Source: Bacteriovoracaceae bacterium UBA3083
GTDB taxonomy: Bacteria; Bdellovibrionota; Bacteriovoracia; Bacteriovoracales; Bacteriovoracaceae
Assembly (NCBI GenBank): GCA_002366565.1
Contig: DFBJ01000005.1
Location: 1-54,713, forward strand
Length of the DNA: 54,713 bases
Reading direction: 5' to 3'
Of the stretch, positions 1-7,628 are shown piece after piece. The stretch's first letter is position 1, and every line of letters begins with the position of its first letter. The notes below the pieces were generated by a model. That model worked only from the letters and a program-made list of their open reading frames with translations, searched no databases and had not been told where the DNA came from. A program made the position numbers and the translations under genes.

Positions 1-198
1 CAATTTTACTTCAGAACAACTGACGTTACAGGAGCTATTGAGTTAGCGGCTGGAACAGAAATGATCATGCCAGGTGATAACACTTCATTCGACGTAGAGT
101 TAATTACTCCAATCGCAATGGAAAAAGGTCTTAAGTTTGCAATCCGTGAGGGTGGTAGAACAATTGGTGCAGGAACTGTATCTGAGATCGTAGAATAG
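1..198 (+). CDS. tuf: Elongation factor Tu, C-terminal 65 residues (5' end outside window)
   Basis: The reading frame is open from the first base and ends with TAG at 196-198. It encodes the end of EF-Tu domain 3, with the recognisable stretches FRTTDVTG, MPGDN and the terminal REGGRTIGAGTVSEIVE. EF-Tu delivers aminoacyl-tRNA to the ribosome as a GTPase in the cytoplasm; the GTPase domain lies upstream of the window. Its place directly before rpsJ matches the common str-S10 arrangement. The product is certain; only the 5' extent is missing. Confidence 0.97.
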   Translation, partial: QFYFRTTDVTGAIELAAGTEMIMPGDNTSFDVELITPIAMEKGLKFAIREGGRTIGAGTVSEIVE

Positions 199-223
199 TT
201 TAAAATAAGTAAATTTTACACGA

Positions 224-244
224 AGGGCCATGTTTTTTGGCCCT
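224..244 (+). terminator. Hairpin after tuf, possible terminator
   Basis: AGGGCCA (224-230) and TGGCCCT (238-244) form a perfect 7-bp stem around a T-rich loop, 26 bases after the tuf stop. There is no clean T-run behind the stem, so it may be a weak terminator or a 3'-end stabilising hairpin. Confidence 0.45.
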
Positions 245-285
245 GTGTTAAGAATTATTAAACAAAAAGAGTAAGTAATTGAATT

Positions 286-347
286 TTGGGCCAAAAATAA
301 TAAAAAAAAGTAATTATTTTTTTTATTATCATTGACAAAGGGCCCAA
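286..347 (+). promoter_or_regulatory. Nested inverted repeat between tuf and rpsJ
   Basis: TTGGGCC (286-292) is complementary to GGCCCAA (341-347). Inside it, a 13-bp A/T-only stem (297-309 with 317-329, eight A then eight T) closes a 7-base loop. RNA reading through from tuf could fold into a long two-part hairpin whose inner stem carries a U-run, which may help end the tuf transcript. The outer right arm lies inside the spacer of the candidate rpsJ promoter. Confidence 0.5.
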
Positions 348-360
348 TAACTCATAAAAC
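332..360 (+). promoter_or_regulatory. Candidate sigma-70 promoter for the S10 operon
   Basis: A consensus -35 box TTGACA lies at 332-337. With a 17-base spacer the -10 would be TAAAAC (355-360); CATAAA (353-358) at 15 bases is an alternative. Transcription would begin near 367, giving a leader of about 35 bases before rpsJ. The -35 is convincing, the -10 is weak. Confidence 0.5.
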
Positions 361-400
361 CCTGACTCTATATGTAAAAAATTATGAGGATTGAATAGTC

Positions 401-709
401 ATGAAAGAACCAAGACTAAGAATTAAGCTTAGAGCTTACGATTATAAATTACTTGATAACTCTGTAAGTGAAATTGTTAATACAGCAAAAGAAACTGGTG
501 CAAGAGTTGCAGGTCCAATCCCTTTACCAACAGAAATTAATAAATTTACTGTTCTTAGAGGACCACACGTTAACAAAAAGTCTAGAGAGCAGTTCGAAAT
601 GAGAACTCACAAGAGACTTATTGATATCGTAGACCCAACACAACAAACTGTTGATAGCCTAATGAAATTAGATTTATCAGCTGGTGTTGACGTAGAAATT
701 AAATACTAA
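401..709 (+). CDS. rpsJ: 30S ribosomal protein S10
   Basis: This 102-residue protein has the usual S10 length and landmarks: RIKLRAYDYKLLD at the start, GPIPLPTE in the middle and the loop HKRLIDIVDPT. S10 binds the 3' domain of 16S rRNA in the 30S head and, as NusE in the NusB complex, takes part in transcription antitermination. The start follows GAGGATT. It is the first gene of the S10 block, separated from rplC by an unusual 90-base gap with RNA hairpins. Confidence 0.98.
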   Translation: MKEPRLRIKLRAYDYKLLDNSVSEIVNTAKETGARVAGPIPLPTEINKFTVLRGPHVNKKSREQFEMRTHKRLIDIVDPTQQTVDSLMKLDLSAGVDVEIKY

Positions 710-713
710 AAAA

Positions 714-787
714 TAGACTAAACTCGTTAAATATTAGTCTAATATATTTTATTAACCATGCATGCATCCCTAAGAGTAGGGTGATGC
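714..787 (+). promoter_or_regulatory. Two RNA hairpins in the rpsJ-rplC gap
   Basis: TAGACTAA (714-721) pairs with TTAGTCTA (734-741), an 8-bp stem followed by an A/T-rich run. GCATCCCTA (764-772) pairs with TAGGGTGATGC (777-787) around the tetraloop AGAG, with a two-base bulge. The second hairpin ends four bases before the GGAGG ribosome site of rplC (791-795). This could control rplC translation or processing of the rpsJ message; the role is inferred. Confidence 0.5.
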
Positions 788-799
788 TGTGGAGGATCA

Positions 800-1498
800 A
801 TGACAGAAGAAAATACATCTGTTGAGAATCAGTCTACTGAAAATTCTGCAACAGCAAATTCAATCGACCTTCCTGCATTTTATGGCGTAAAAGCAGGTAT
901 GACTCGAATTTTCGATGAAAGCGGTAACCACGTTCCTGTAACAGTCGTAAAATTAATCCCAAACATTGTAACTCAAGTGAAGACTATCGAAAAAGATGGT
1001 TATGAAGCTTATCAAGTTGGTTACGGTGAGAAGAGAGAGAAGTTGGTTAAGAAGCCAACTAAGGGTCACCTTAAAAGCGCAAACGTAAGTGCAAACTTAA
1101 CGAAGTTCGCTGAAATCAAAAATGAAACAGTATCAAACGATGATCTAGGTAAAGAAGTTTCTATTGCTTCATTTACTCCTGAGACTTACGTAGACGTAAC
1201 TGGTGTTACTAAAGGTAAGGGATTCCAAGGTGTAATGAAGAAGTATAACTTTGCTGGTGGTCCGGCTGCTCATGGTTCTCACTTCCATAGAACTACAGGT
1301 TCTATTGGTAACAGAGCTACTCCAGGTAGAGTTTTCAAATTAAAGAAAATGCCAGGACACATGGGTGCAGTTAAACAAACAGTTCAAAACGTTAAAGTTG
1401 TTGAAGTAAATTCTGAAAAAGGTTACATGCTAATTAAAGGCTCGTTACCAGGTTCAAAAAATGGCTTCATTAAAATAGCTAGAGCTTTGAAGAAATAG
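800..1498 (+). CDS. rplC: 50S ribosomal protein L3 with N-terminal extension
   Basis: This 232-residue protein is L3: it has GVKAGMTRIFDE near the start, the VTGVTKGKGFQGVMK segment and the central loop HGSHFHRTTGSIGNRATPGRV with KKMPGHMG. L3 binds 23S rRNA near the peptidyl transferase centre and nucleates 50S assembly. The first 24 or so residues (MTEENTSVENQS and on) are polar, acidic and Ser/Asn-rich and have no counterpart in the usual L3, which begins near the GMTRIF motif. No ATG, GTG or TTG lies between 803 and that motif, and GGAGG (791-795) precedes the start, so the extension appears to be translated. Confidence 0.97.
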   Translation: MTEENTSVENQSTENSATANSIDLPAFYGVKAGMTRIFDESGNHVPVTVVKLIPNIVTQVKTIEKDGYEAYQVGYGEKREKLVKKPTKGHLKSANVSANLTKFAEIKNETVSNDDLGKEVSIASFTPETYVDVTGVTKGKGFQGVMKKYNFAGGPAAHGSHFHRTTGSIGNRATPGRVFKLKKMPGHMGAVKQTVQNVKVVEVNSEKGYMLIKGSLPGSKNGFIKIARALKK

Positions 1499-1514
1499 TT
1501 AAGGGGTTGTAAAG

Positions 1515-2132
1515 ATGACAGATATAACAGTACTTAATGGAAAATTCGAAACTTCAGGAAAGCTAAGCACTAATGTAAGCCTTGCTTCTGGAGATATAAA
1601 TGTTCCTGTAGTTCACCAAGTAGTTAAAGCTACTCTTGCTGGTAGAAGACAGGGGAACGCATGTACTAAGACTAGAGCAGAGGTTAGTGGTGGTGGAGCT
1701 AAGCCATTTAAGCAGAAAGGTACAGGTAGAGCACGTCAGGGTTCTATTAGATCTTCTCTTATGGTTGGCGGTGGTACCGCTTTTGGTCCAAAGCCAAGAA
1801 GCTACGATCAAAAACTAAATAAGAAAGTTGCAGCTAAAGCAATACAATCTGTATTAGCTGATAAACTTCAGGCCGGAAAACTTACTGTAGTAGATTCATT
1901 AGAGTCTAACGGTAAAACTAAAGAGCTTTACACAATGTTAAGTGGAAAGGGATTACTTCCAGCACTAATCGTAGCAGAGAAAAAAGATTCTCTAGCTATT
2001 AGAGCTGCAAAGAATCTTCAGTACGGTAAAGGTCTTGCAGTTGAAGGTTTCAGTGTTTACGAAGCTGTAAAATACGAAAACTTAATAATTGAAAAAGCTG
2101 CTTTAGAAGCACTTTTAGGAAGATTGGGGTAA
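1515..2132 (+). CDS. rplD: 50S ribosomal protein L4
   Basis: This 205-residue protein has the L4 signature: the extended rRNA-binding loop GRRQGNACTKTRAEVSGGG, then KQKGTGRARQGSIRSS and FGPKPRSYD. L4 lines the peptide exit tunnel and in E. coli represses its own S10 operon by binding the leader. Whether that applies here is unknown, because the leader before rpsJ is short. It starts 16 bases after rplC behind AAGGGG and ends three bases before rplW. Confidence 0.97.
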   Translation: MTDITVLNGKFETSGKLSTNVSLASGDINVPVVHQVVKATLAGRRQGNACTKTRAEVSGGGAKPFKQKGTGRARQGSIRSSLMVGGGTAFGPKPRSYDQKLNKKVAAKAIQSVLADKLQAGKLTVVDSLESNGKTKELYTMLSGKGLLPALIVAEKKDSLAIRAAKNLQYGKGLAVEGFSVYEAVKYENLIIEKAALEALLGRLG

Positions 2133-2135
2133 GAT

Positions 2136-2426
2136 ATGGCACAGTTAGAGAACATAATCGTAAAACCATTGATTACAGAAAAAGCAGCAACTGCAACTGA
2201 AAAATATAACAGATTTGGATTTGTAGTAGATCTTAAGTCTAATAAAAATCAGATTAAAGAAGCTGTTGAAAAACTTTATGACGTAAAAGTTTTAAGTGTT
2301 AAAACAAATATCACTCCAGGTAAGACAAAGAGAGTAGGAAAGGCTATTAAAAAGACTTCTAAAATCAAAAAAGCTTATGTGGAATTAGGTGAAGGTCAAA
2401 AAATAGAATTCTTTAAAGGAATCTAA
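2136..2426 (+). CDS. rplW: 50S ribosomal protein L23
   Basis: This 96-residue protein has the L23 start IIVKPLITEKAA, the KNQIKEAVEKLYDVKVLSVKT segment and the basic loop GKTKRVGK. L23 sits at the exit of the peptide tunnel and is a docking point for trigger factor and the signal recognition particle. Length is typical. It is spaced three bases from rplD, so the two are probably translationally coupled. Confidence 0.97.
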   Translation: MAQLENIIVKPLITEKAATATEKYNRFGFVVDLKSNKNQIKEAVEKLYDVKVLSVKTNITPGKTKRVGKAIKKTSKIKKAYVELGEGQKIEFFKGI

Positions 2427-2453
2427 TTAAAATAAAGTAGAAGAGGAAGAACT

Positions 2454-3278
2454 ATGGGTATTAAAAAATTTAAGCCGACAACTCCTTCGCTAAGACGTAT
2501 GCAAGTCACAAATAGCGACGAGTTGACTAAAGGTGTAGCACCCGAGAAGAAATTATTAGCTCCTAAAAAGAGCACAGCAGGTAGAAATAACTCTGGAACG
2601 ATCACTGTTAGACACAGAGGTGGTGGAGTTAAGAGAAGATATAGAGTGATTGATTTCAAAAGAAACAAACTCGATATCCCTGCGAAGGTACAAGCGATTA
2701 GTTACGATCCAAACAGAACTTGTAACATTGCTCTACTAGCATATGCTGACGGTGAGAAAAGATATATTCTTGCTCCTGTTGGACTAAATGCTGGAGACAC
2801 TGTTATTTCATCTGCTACGGCAGATATTACTGTTGGTAACTCAAAGCAACTTAAGGACATCCCAGTTGGTACGTTAGTTCACAATGTTGAACTACATCCA
2901 GGTGCTGGTGGTCAGTTCGCAAGATCTGCTGGAGCTTATGTACAGGTAATGGCTAAAGAAGGTGAGACAGCACTACTAAGAATGCCGTCAGGTGAGATTA
3001 GAAAAGTGAGATCTGTTTGTAGAGCCACTATTGGACAAGTTGGAAATCTTGACCATGAAAAAAGAAACATTGGTAAAGCTGGGCGTAAGAGAATGCTTGG
3101 ATTTAGACCAACGGTTCGTGGTGTTGTTATGAATCCAGTTGATCACCCGCATGGTGGTGGTGAAGGTAGAACTTCAGGTGGTAGACACCCAGTTACTCCT
3201 TGGGGTAAACCAACTAAAGGTTTCAAAACAAGAAAGAACAAAAGAACAGATCAATTTATTGTTAAAAGAAGAAAATAG
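2454..3278 (+). CDS. rplB: 50S ribosomal protein L2
   Basis: This 274-residue protein is full-length L2. Visible landmarks are KFKPTTPSLRR, RHRGGGVKRRYR, the central HNVELHPGAGGQFARSAG stretch, and the C-terminal NPVDHPHGGGEGRTSGGRHP with the histidine required for peptidyl transfer region structure. L2 bridges the subunits and binds 23S rRNA. The start follows AGAGGAAG, 27 bases after rplW. Confidence 0.98.
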   Translation: MGIKKFKPTTPSLRRMQVTNSDELTKGVAPEKKLLAPKKSTAGRNNSGTITVRHRGGGVKRRYRVIDFKRNKLDIPAKVQAISYDPNRTCNIALLAYADGEKRYILAPVGLNAGDTVISSATADITVGNSKQLKDIPVGTLVHNVELHPGAGGQFARSAGAYVQVMAKEGETALLRMPSGEIRKVRSVCRATIGQVGNLDHEKRNIGKAGRKRMLGFRPTVRGVVMNPVDHPHGGGEGRTSGGRHPVTPWGKPTKGFKTRKNKRTDQFIVKRRK

Positions 3279-3293
3279 GTTAGGGAGATATAT

Positions 3294-3578
3294 ATGGCCC
3301 GTTCACTTAAGAAAGGCCCTTTTGTTGATTATCATTTACTTGAAAAAGTTTTCAAGGTAATGGATGAAGATAGCAAAGGATCAAAAGTAATTAAAACTTG
3401 GTCGAGAAGATCAACAATTGTTCCAGAATTTATTGGACTAACTTTTGCTGTTCATAACGGTAAGAAGTTTATTCCAGTTTATGTTACTGACAATATGATT
3501 GGACACAAGTTAGGGGAATTTGCTCTTACCAGAACGTACTACGGTCACGGTGCTGATAAGAAGACAAAAAGAAAATAA
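3294..3578 (+). CDS. rpsS: 30S ribosomal protein S19
   Basis: This 94-residue protein begins MARSLKKGPFVDYHLL, and has KTWSRRSTIVPEFIGLTFAVHNGKKF and GHKLGEFALTRTY, the S19 hallmarks. S19 sits in the 30S head with S13 and contacts the A-site tRNA region. The start is behind GGGAGATAT. A tight UUCG hairpin lies just after the gene. Confidence 0.98.
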   Translation: MARSLKKGPFVDYHLLEKVFKVMDEDSKGSKVIKTWSRRSTIVPEFIGLTFAVHNGKKFIPVYVTDNMIGHKLGEFALTRTYYGHGADKKTKRK

Positions 3579-3587
3579 TAGTTTTAA

Positions 3588-3605
3588 ATGCCACTTCGGT
3601 GGCAT
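3588..3605 (+). promoter_or_regulatory. UUCG-capped hairpin between rpsS and rplV
   Basis: ATGCCAC (3588-3594) and GTGGCAT (3599-3605) form a perfect 7-bp stem closed by the very stable tetraloop TTCG. No T-run follows, so it is not a standard terminator; an RNA-stability or processing element fits better. Confidence 0.6.
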
Positions 3606-3626
3606 GTAAATTAGGAGAGGCTCGCT

Positions 3627-3962
3627 ATGGCCATTACAGTTAAGAATCGCAGAGTTGGAATTGCTCCAAGAAAAGTAAGACAGGTATGCGACTTAGTAAG
3701 AAACAAGAAAGCATCCGAAGCAATCAAGATCCTTCGTTTTTGCGAAAAGAAAGAGATTGCACTTGTGCTAACAAAGCTAATCAATAGTGGACTTGCTATT
3801 GCAGCTGATTCTGATAAGTACGATATTGATAACCTAGTTCTGACACAAATCTTTACAGATGAAGGTCCTACACTCAAAAGAGTGCAGCCAAGAGCTCAGG
3901 GTCGTGCATTTAGAGTTAGAAAAAGAAGTAGCCACGTTACTTTAGAATTAAAAGAAGCATAG
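3627..3962 (+). CDS. rplV: 50S ribosomal protein L22
   Basis: This 111-residue protein has the L22 features: VKNRRVGIAPRKVRQVCDLVRNK at the start and the beta-hairpin end LKRVQPRAQGRAFRVRKRSSHVT that reaches into the exit tunnel, the site of macrolide-resistance changes. L22 binds all domains of 23S rRNA. It begins behind GGAGAGG and is followed ten bases later by rpsC. Confidence 0.97.
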   Translation: MAITVKNRRVGIAPRKVRQVCDLVRNKKASEAIKILRFCEKKEIALVLTKLINSGLAIAADSDKYDIDNLVLTQIFTDEGPTLKRVQPRAQGRAFRVRKRSSHVTLELKEA

Positions 3963-3972
3963 GAAGGATACA

Positions 3973-4599
3973 ATGGGACAAAAAGTACATCCATATGGAT
4001 TTAGACTAGGTTACATCAAAGGTTGGCAATCTAACTGGTACGCGAAGGATAACTACGCAGTTCAGTTAAAAGAAGATCTTGCAATCAGAGCTTATGTTGA
4101 AAAAAACATGAAGAATGCAGCCGTATCTAAAACTGATATTTCAAGAACGTCTGATCAAATCAAGGTTACTGTTTATACAGCTAAGCCAGGTGTTGCGATC
4201 GGTAAAAAAGGTGCAGGAATTGAAAAAATTAGAGATGACCTTAAGAAGTTAACTAAGGGAACTTTAATTTTTAATATTGCTGAAGTTAAGAGACCAGATG
4301 CAGATTCAAAGCTAATCGCTGAAAATATTGCATCTCAGTTAGAAAAACGTGTTGCTTTTAGAAGAGCTATGAAGAAGGTTATGCAATCTGCCTTCAGAGC
4401 TGGTGTTAAAGGTATCAGAGTTAGAACTGCTGGTCGTCTTGGTGGTGCAGAAATGGCAAGAGCTGAGGGTTACTCAGAAAGAAAAGTGCCTCTTCACACA
4501 CTAAGAGCAGATATAGATTACTCAACAGCTGAGGCTCACACTACATATGGTGTAATTGGGGTTAAGGTTTGGGTTTATAAAGGTGAAGTCTACGTATAA
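3973..4599 (+). CDS. rpsC: 30S ribosomal protein S3
   Basis: This 208-residue protein begins MGQKVHPYGFRLGYIKGWQSNWYA, carries the KH-domain motif VAIGKKGAGIEKIRDDLKK and ends GVIGVKVWVYKGEVYV. S3 lies at the mRNA entry tunnel and has helicase activity with S4 and S5. It is shorter than the E. coli protein (233 residues) because the charged C-terminal tail is missing; such short tails are common. The start follows AGGAAGG. Confidence 0.97.
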   Translation: MGQKVHPYGFRLGYIKGWQSNWYAKDNYAVQLKEDLAIRAYVEKNMKNAAVSKTDISRTSDQIKVTVYTAKPGVAIGKKGAGIEKIRDDLKKLTKGTLIFNIAEVKRPDADSKLIAENIASQLEKRVAFRRAMKKVMQSAFRAGVKGIRVRTAGRLGGAEMARAEGYSERKVPLHTLRADIDYSTAEAHTTYGVIGVKVWVYKGEVYV

Positions 4600-4701
4600 A
4601 CTATTTTAGTTTGTAGATTTGAATGAATGGTGCACCTCTGGCGCGTATATAAAGCGGGTTAAGTGCTAACTAATTAGAAACACAGTATTTTTGAGGTCAA
4701 C

Positions 4702-5112
4702 ATGCTAAGTCCTAAAAGAGTAAAGTGGCGTAAACAACATAAAGGCAGAATGAAGGGCAAGGCCAACCGTGGAAATAGTATCACGTTTGGTGATTTTGCT
4801 ATACAAGCTACAACATGTGGGTATATAACAAGCCGACAAATTGAAGCAGCCCGTATTGCCATGACAAGAAAGATTAAAAGAGGTGGTAACGTTTGGATTA
4901 AGATTTTTCCAGACAAGTCTCTAACAAAGAAGCCTGCAGAAGTTAGAATGGGGAAAGGTAAAGGTTCTCCAGAAAAATGGGTAGCAGTAATTAAACCAGG
5001 TCGTGTACTTTTCGAAATTAAACACTTTGATGTTGAATTGACTAAAGAGGCTTTAAAGCTAGCAATGTACAAGCTTCCTGTTAAAACAAGAATTATTAAA
5101 AGAGAAGAATAA
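4702..5112 (+). CDS. rplP: 50S ribosomal protein L16
   Basis: This 136-residue protein begins MLSPKRVKWRKQHKGRMKG, with ARIAMTRKIKRGGNVWIKIFPDK and KGKGSPEKWVAVIKPGRV, all typical of L16. L16 binds near the A-site and helps place aminoacyl-tRNA. Genes here usually abut or overlap, but rpsC and rplP are separated by 102 bases. That gap holds a small stem over the rpsC stop (AAACTA 4598-4603 with TAGTTT 4607-4612) and a GGTGCACC palindrome (4629-4636). The start follows TTGAGGT. Confidence 0.97.
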   Translation: MLSPKRVKWRKQHKGRMKGKANRGNSITFGDFAIQATTCGYITSRQIEAARIAMTRKIKRGGNVWIKIFPDKSLTKKPAEVRMGKGKGSPEKWVAVIKPGRVLFEIKHFDVELTKEALKLAMYKLPVKTRIIKREE

Positions 5113-5141
5113 TTCCTACGTGGAATGATTGCGAGGCAATA

Positions 5142-5339
5142 ATGCAAAAACTAGAATTAAGCGAAATAAGTGGATTAGATAACAAGCAAATAGACGCCAA
5201 AGTTAAAGAGGCTAGAACTAGCCTTTTTGACATGAGAATGCAAAAAGCAGCATCAGGTTTAGAAAAGCCTCATGCAGTTAGAATTGCTAAAGGAAATATT
5301 GCTCGTTTATTAACAGTAAAAAATTCTAAAGGTAAGTAG
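5142..5339 (+). CDS. rpmC: 50S ribosomal protein L29
   Basis: This 65-residue protein has the compact helical L29 pattern: KVKEARTSLFDMRMQKA followed by KPHAVRIAKGNIARLLT. L29 lies near the exit tunnel beside L23. The start is behind GCGAGGC, 29 bases after rplP. The stop (TAG, 5337-5339) nearly touches rpsQ, so the genes are probably coupled. Confidence 0.95.
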   Translation: MQKLELSEISGLDNKQIDAKVKEARTSLFDMRMQKAASGLEKPHAVRIAKGNIARLLTVKNSKGK

Positions 5340-5341
5340 TG

Positions 5342-5596
5342 ATGAGTGTTGAAAAAGCAAAATTTAAAAGAAAACTAGAAGGTGTTGTAGTATCTGACAA
5401 GAATGACAAAACTATTACAGTTAATGTTGTTCGTAGATTCAAGCATAGAACTTATAACAAGTTCGTTTCATCTAGTAAGAGATATCACGCTCATGATGAA
5501 AATAACACGGCAAAACTTGGAGATAAGGTAACGATCATTGAATCTAGACCTCACTCTAAGTTGAAAAAATGGGAACTTGTTGGAGCTCAGAAATAA
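5342..5596 (+). CDS. rpsQ: 30S ribosomal protein S17
   Basis: This S17 protein, 84 residues from the ATG, has KRKLEGVVVSDKNDKTITVNVVRR, KFVSSSKRYHAHDENN and DKVTIIESRPHSKLKKW. S17 binds 16S rRNA early in 30S assembly. A GTG at 5339 overlaps the rpmC stop and could add one methionine. ATG at 5342 is preferred because AAAGG (5328-5332) then has a normal nine-base spacing. Confidence 0.95.
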   Translation: MSVEKAKFKRKLEGVVVSDKNDKTITVNVVRRFKHRTYNKFVSSSKRYHAHDENNTAKLGDKVTIIESRPHSKLKKWELVGAQK

Positions 5597-5643
5597 TCTG
5601 ACTACAGAGTTAATGTTAAGCTGATTTAGATGGAGAAATACCC

Positions 5644-6012
5644 ATGATTCAAATGCAAACAAAGCTTCTGGTAGCAGATAACTCAGGAGCGAAAGAAGTA
5701 AAGTGTGTTAAGGTACTTGGTGGTTCAAAAAGAATGAGCGCTGGCCTTGGCGATATTATAGTGGTAGCAGTACAGCAAACACTTCCTGGTGGAAAAATCA
5801 AGAAGGGTGACGTTAAGAAAGCGGTAATTGTACGTACAGCTTATCCATTAAGAAGAGAAGATGGATCATATATCCAATTTGATAATAATAGTGTGGTGAT
5901 CTTGAACAACAATAATGAACCTGTAGGTACACGTATCTTCGGTCCAGTTGCGAGAGAGTTAAGAGGGAAGAACTTTACGAAGATCTGTTCTCTAGCACCG
6001 GAAGTTTTATAA
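5644..6012 (+). CDS. rplN: 50S ribosomal protein L14
   Basis: This 122-residue protein begins MIQMQTKLLVADNSGAKEVKCVKVLGG and contains RREDGSYIQFDNNSVVILNN and GTRIFGPVARELR, which is standard L14. L14 forms an intersubunit bridge and binds L19. The gene follows rpsQ by 47 bases; the start is behind GGAGAAA. Confidence 0.98.
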   Translation: MIQMQTKLLVADNSGAKEVKCVKVLGGSKRMSAGLGDIIVVAVQQTLPGGKIKKGDVKKAVIVRTAYPLRREDGSYIQFDNNSVVILNNNNEPVGTRIFGPVARELRGKNFTKICSLAPEVL

Positions 6013-6030
6013 CTTGCAAGGATATTAGAG

Positions 6031-6342
6031 ATGCAAAAGATAAAAGTAAATGATGAAGTAGTGGTAATTGCAGGAAAAGATAAAGGCAAGACAGGAACAG
6101 TTCAAAGACTGAACCTTAAGAAGAGTACTTTAGTTGTTGAGGGGATTAACCTTGCAAAGAAAGCGCTAAAGCCTTCACAAGAAAATCCTGCTGGCGGTTT
6201 TGCTGATATGGAAAAACCTATCCACTTAAGTAATGTTGCTGTAGTTAGCCCAAAAACAAAGAAGGCTACTAGAGTAAGATTTGAAGAGAAAGATGGTAAA
6301 CAGGTAAGAGTAGCAGTTGCATGCGGCTCTGTACTGAAGTAA
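6031..6342 (+). CDS. rplX: 50S ribosomal protein L24
   Basis: This 103-residue protein has the KOW motif near the start (DEVVVIAGKDKGKTGTVQ) and the internal VVEGINLAKKALKPSQENPAGG. L24 is an early assembly protein near the tunnel exit. Length is normal. It starts 18 bases after rplN and is followed by rplE after 12 bases. Confidence 0.97.
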   Translation: MQKIKVNDEVVVIAGKDKGKTGTVQRLNLKKSTLVVEGINLAKKALKPSQENPAGGFADMEKPIHLSNVAVVSPKTKKATRVRFEEKDGKQVRVAVACGSVLK

Positions 6343-6354
6343 GTTGAGGCAATT

Positions 6355-6894
6355 ATGAGCAGATTACAAGAAACTTATAAAAACGACGTAGTTGGTAAGT
6401 TGAAAGAAAAGTACCAATACAAGAATATTCACCAAGTTCCTAAGCTTGAGAAGATTGTTGTTAATTGTTGTACAAAAGATGCAGTTACAAATGCGAAGGT
6501 TGTTGATTCAATCGTTAAAGATTTAACTGCAATCGCTGGTCAAAAGCCAGTTGTAGCTACAGCTAAAAAGTCAATCGCATCATTTAAAGTTAGAGAAGGT
6601 ATGCCATTAGGTGCTTCTGTTACTTTAAGAGGCGAGAGAATGTATGACTTCTTAGACAGACTAATCACTATTTCACTACCAAGAGTACGTGACTTTAGAG
6701 GTATTTCTAAGAAAGGTTTTGACGGACGTGGTAACTATACATTAGGTCTTAAAGAGCAGATTATGTTTTCTGAGATTACATACGATCAAATTGATAAAGT
6801 TAGAGGTTTAGGTGTATCTATTGTTACAACTGCCAAGAATAACGATGAAGGTCGTGAGTTACTAACTTTATTAGGTATGCCTTTTGCAAAATAA
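6355..6894 (+). CDS. rplE: 50S ribosomal protein L5
   Basis: This 179-residue protein shows L5 landmarks: NIHQVPKLEKIVVNCC near the start, GQKPVVATAKKSIASFKVREGMPLGASVTLRG and DFRGISKKGFDGRGNYTLG. L5 binds 5S rRNA and contacts P-site tRNA and S13. The cysteine pair NCC replaces the more usual NMG. Start is behind TTGAGG, in the expected order after rplX. Confidence 0.97.
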   Translation: MSRLQETYKNDVVGKLKEKYQYKNIHQVPKLEKIVVNCCTKDAVTNAKVVDSIVKDLTAIAGQKPVVATAKKSIASFKVREGMPLGASVTLRGERMYDFLDRLITISLPRVRDFRGISKKGFDGRGNYTLGLKEQIMFSEITYDQIDKVRGLGVSIVTTAKNNDEGRELLTLLGMPFAK

Positions 6895-6914
6895 TAAATC
6901 TTGAGGATTAAATA

Positions 6915-7220
6915 ATGGCTAGAAAAGCGAAAATCGTTAACAACGAAATGAAAAAGAAATTAAGTACTAAGTATGCTCCATTAAGAGCAGAGCTTAAGAA
7001 AATTATTACTGATGCTAACTCGACAGATGAGCAAGTAGCTGAAGCAAATGTTAAGCTTCAGAAGCTACCTAGAAACTCTTCTACAGTTAGAGTTAGAAAT
7101 AGATGTATATTAACAGGTAGACCAAGAGGAACTTATAGAGCGTTTGGACTTTCTAGAATTAAATTCAGAGAGTTAGCTTTATCTGGAATGATTCCTGGTG
7201 TAACTAAATCAAGCTGGTAA
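6915..7220 (+). CDS. rpsN: 30S ribosomal protein S14, zinc-free long form
   Basis: This 101-residue protein begins MARKAKIVNNEMKKKLSTKY and ends with RVRNRCILTGRPRGTYRAFGLSR and GMIPGVTKSSW. It is the long, zinc-independent form: only one cysteine is present and the two CxxC pairs of the short form are missing. S14 is in the 30S head. It begins behind TGAGGAT. Confidence 0.97.
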   Translation: MARKAKIVNNEMKKKLSTKYAPLRAELKKIITDANSTDEQVAEANVKLQKLPRNSSTVRVRNRCILTGRPRGTYRAFGLSRIKFRELALSGMIPGVTKSSW

Positions 7221-7235
7221 TTAAGGAGCTGACCT

Positions 7236-7619
7236 ATGATGACTGATCCTATAGCGGATATGCTGACAAGAATAAGAAATGCAATTAGAGCAGGTCACGA
7301 CAGAGTTGAGTTTCCTGCTTCAAGAGCAAAAGCTGGTCTTTGTAAAGTGTTAAAGGATGAAGGATATATTCGTTCATTCAAAATAATCGCTAAAAGTAAA
7401 AATGATATTAAAATAAAAGTTCTTTTTAAAGAAGACGCAATCATTGGTATAGAAAGAGTTTCTAAGCCAGGTCTAAGAAAGTATTCAGGTTATTCTGAAA
7501 TTCCTAGAGTGATTAGTGGTCTTGGAACTGCGATAGTTTCAACTTCTAGAGGAATTATTTCTGATAGAGAAGCAAAGAAACTTAAAGTTGGCGGAGAGAT
7601 TCTCTGCAACGTATGGTAG
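7236..7619 (+). CDS. rpsH: 30S ribosomal protein S8
   Basis: This 127-residue protein has DPIADMLTRIRNAIRAGHDRVEFPAS at the start and RVISGLGTAIVSTSRGIISDREAKK with GGEILCNVW at the end. S8 binds central-domain 16S rRNA and in E. coli represses the spc operon. ATG at 7236 is preferred over 7239 because AAGGAG (7223-7228) is then seven bases away. Confidence 0.97.
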   Translation: MMTDPIADMLTRIRNAIRAGHDRVEFPASRAKAGLCKVLKDEGYIRSFKIIAKSKNDIKIKVLFKEDAIIGIERVSKPGLRKYSGYSEIPRVISGLGTAIVSTSRGIISDREAKKLKVGGEILCNVW

Positions 7620-7628
7620 GAGTTTACA

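Noticed and set aside
1563..1811. Long open frames on the opposite strand of ribosomal genes
   Set aside because: Their composition is that of antisense readings of known genes, with no ribosome sites or recognised domains.
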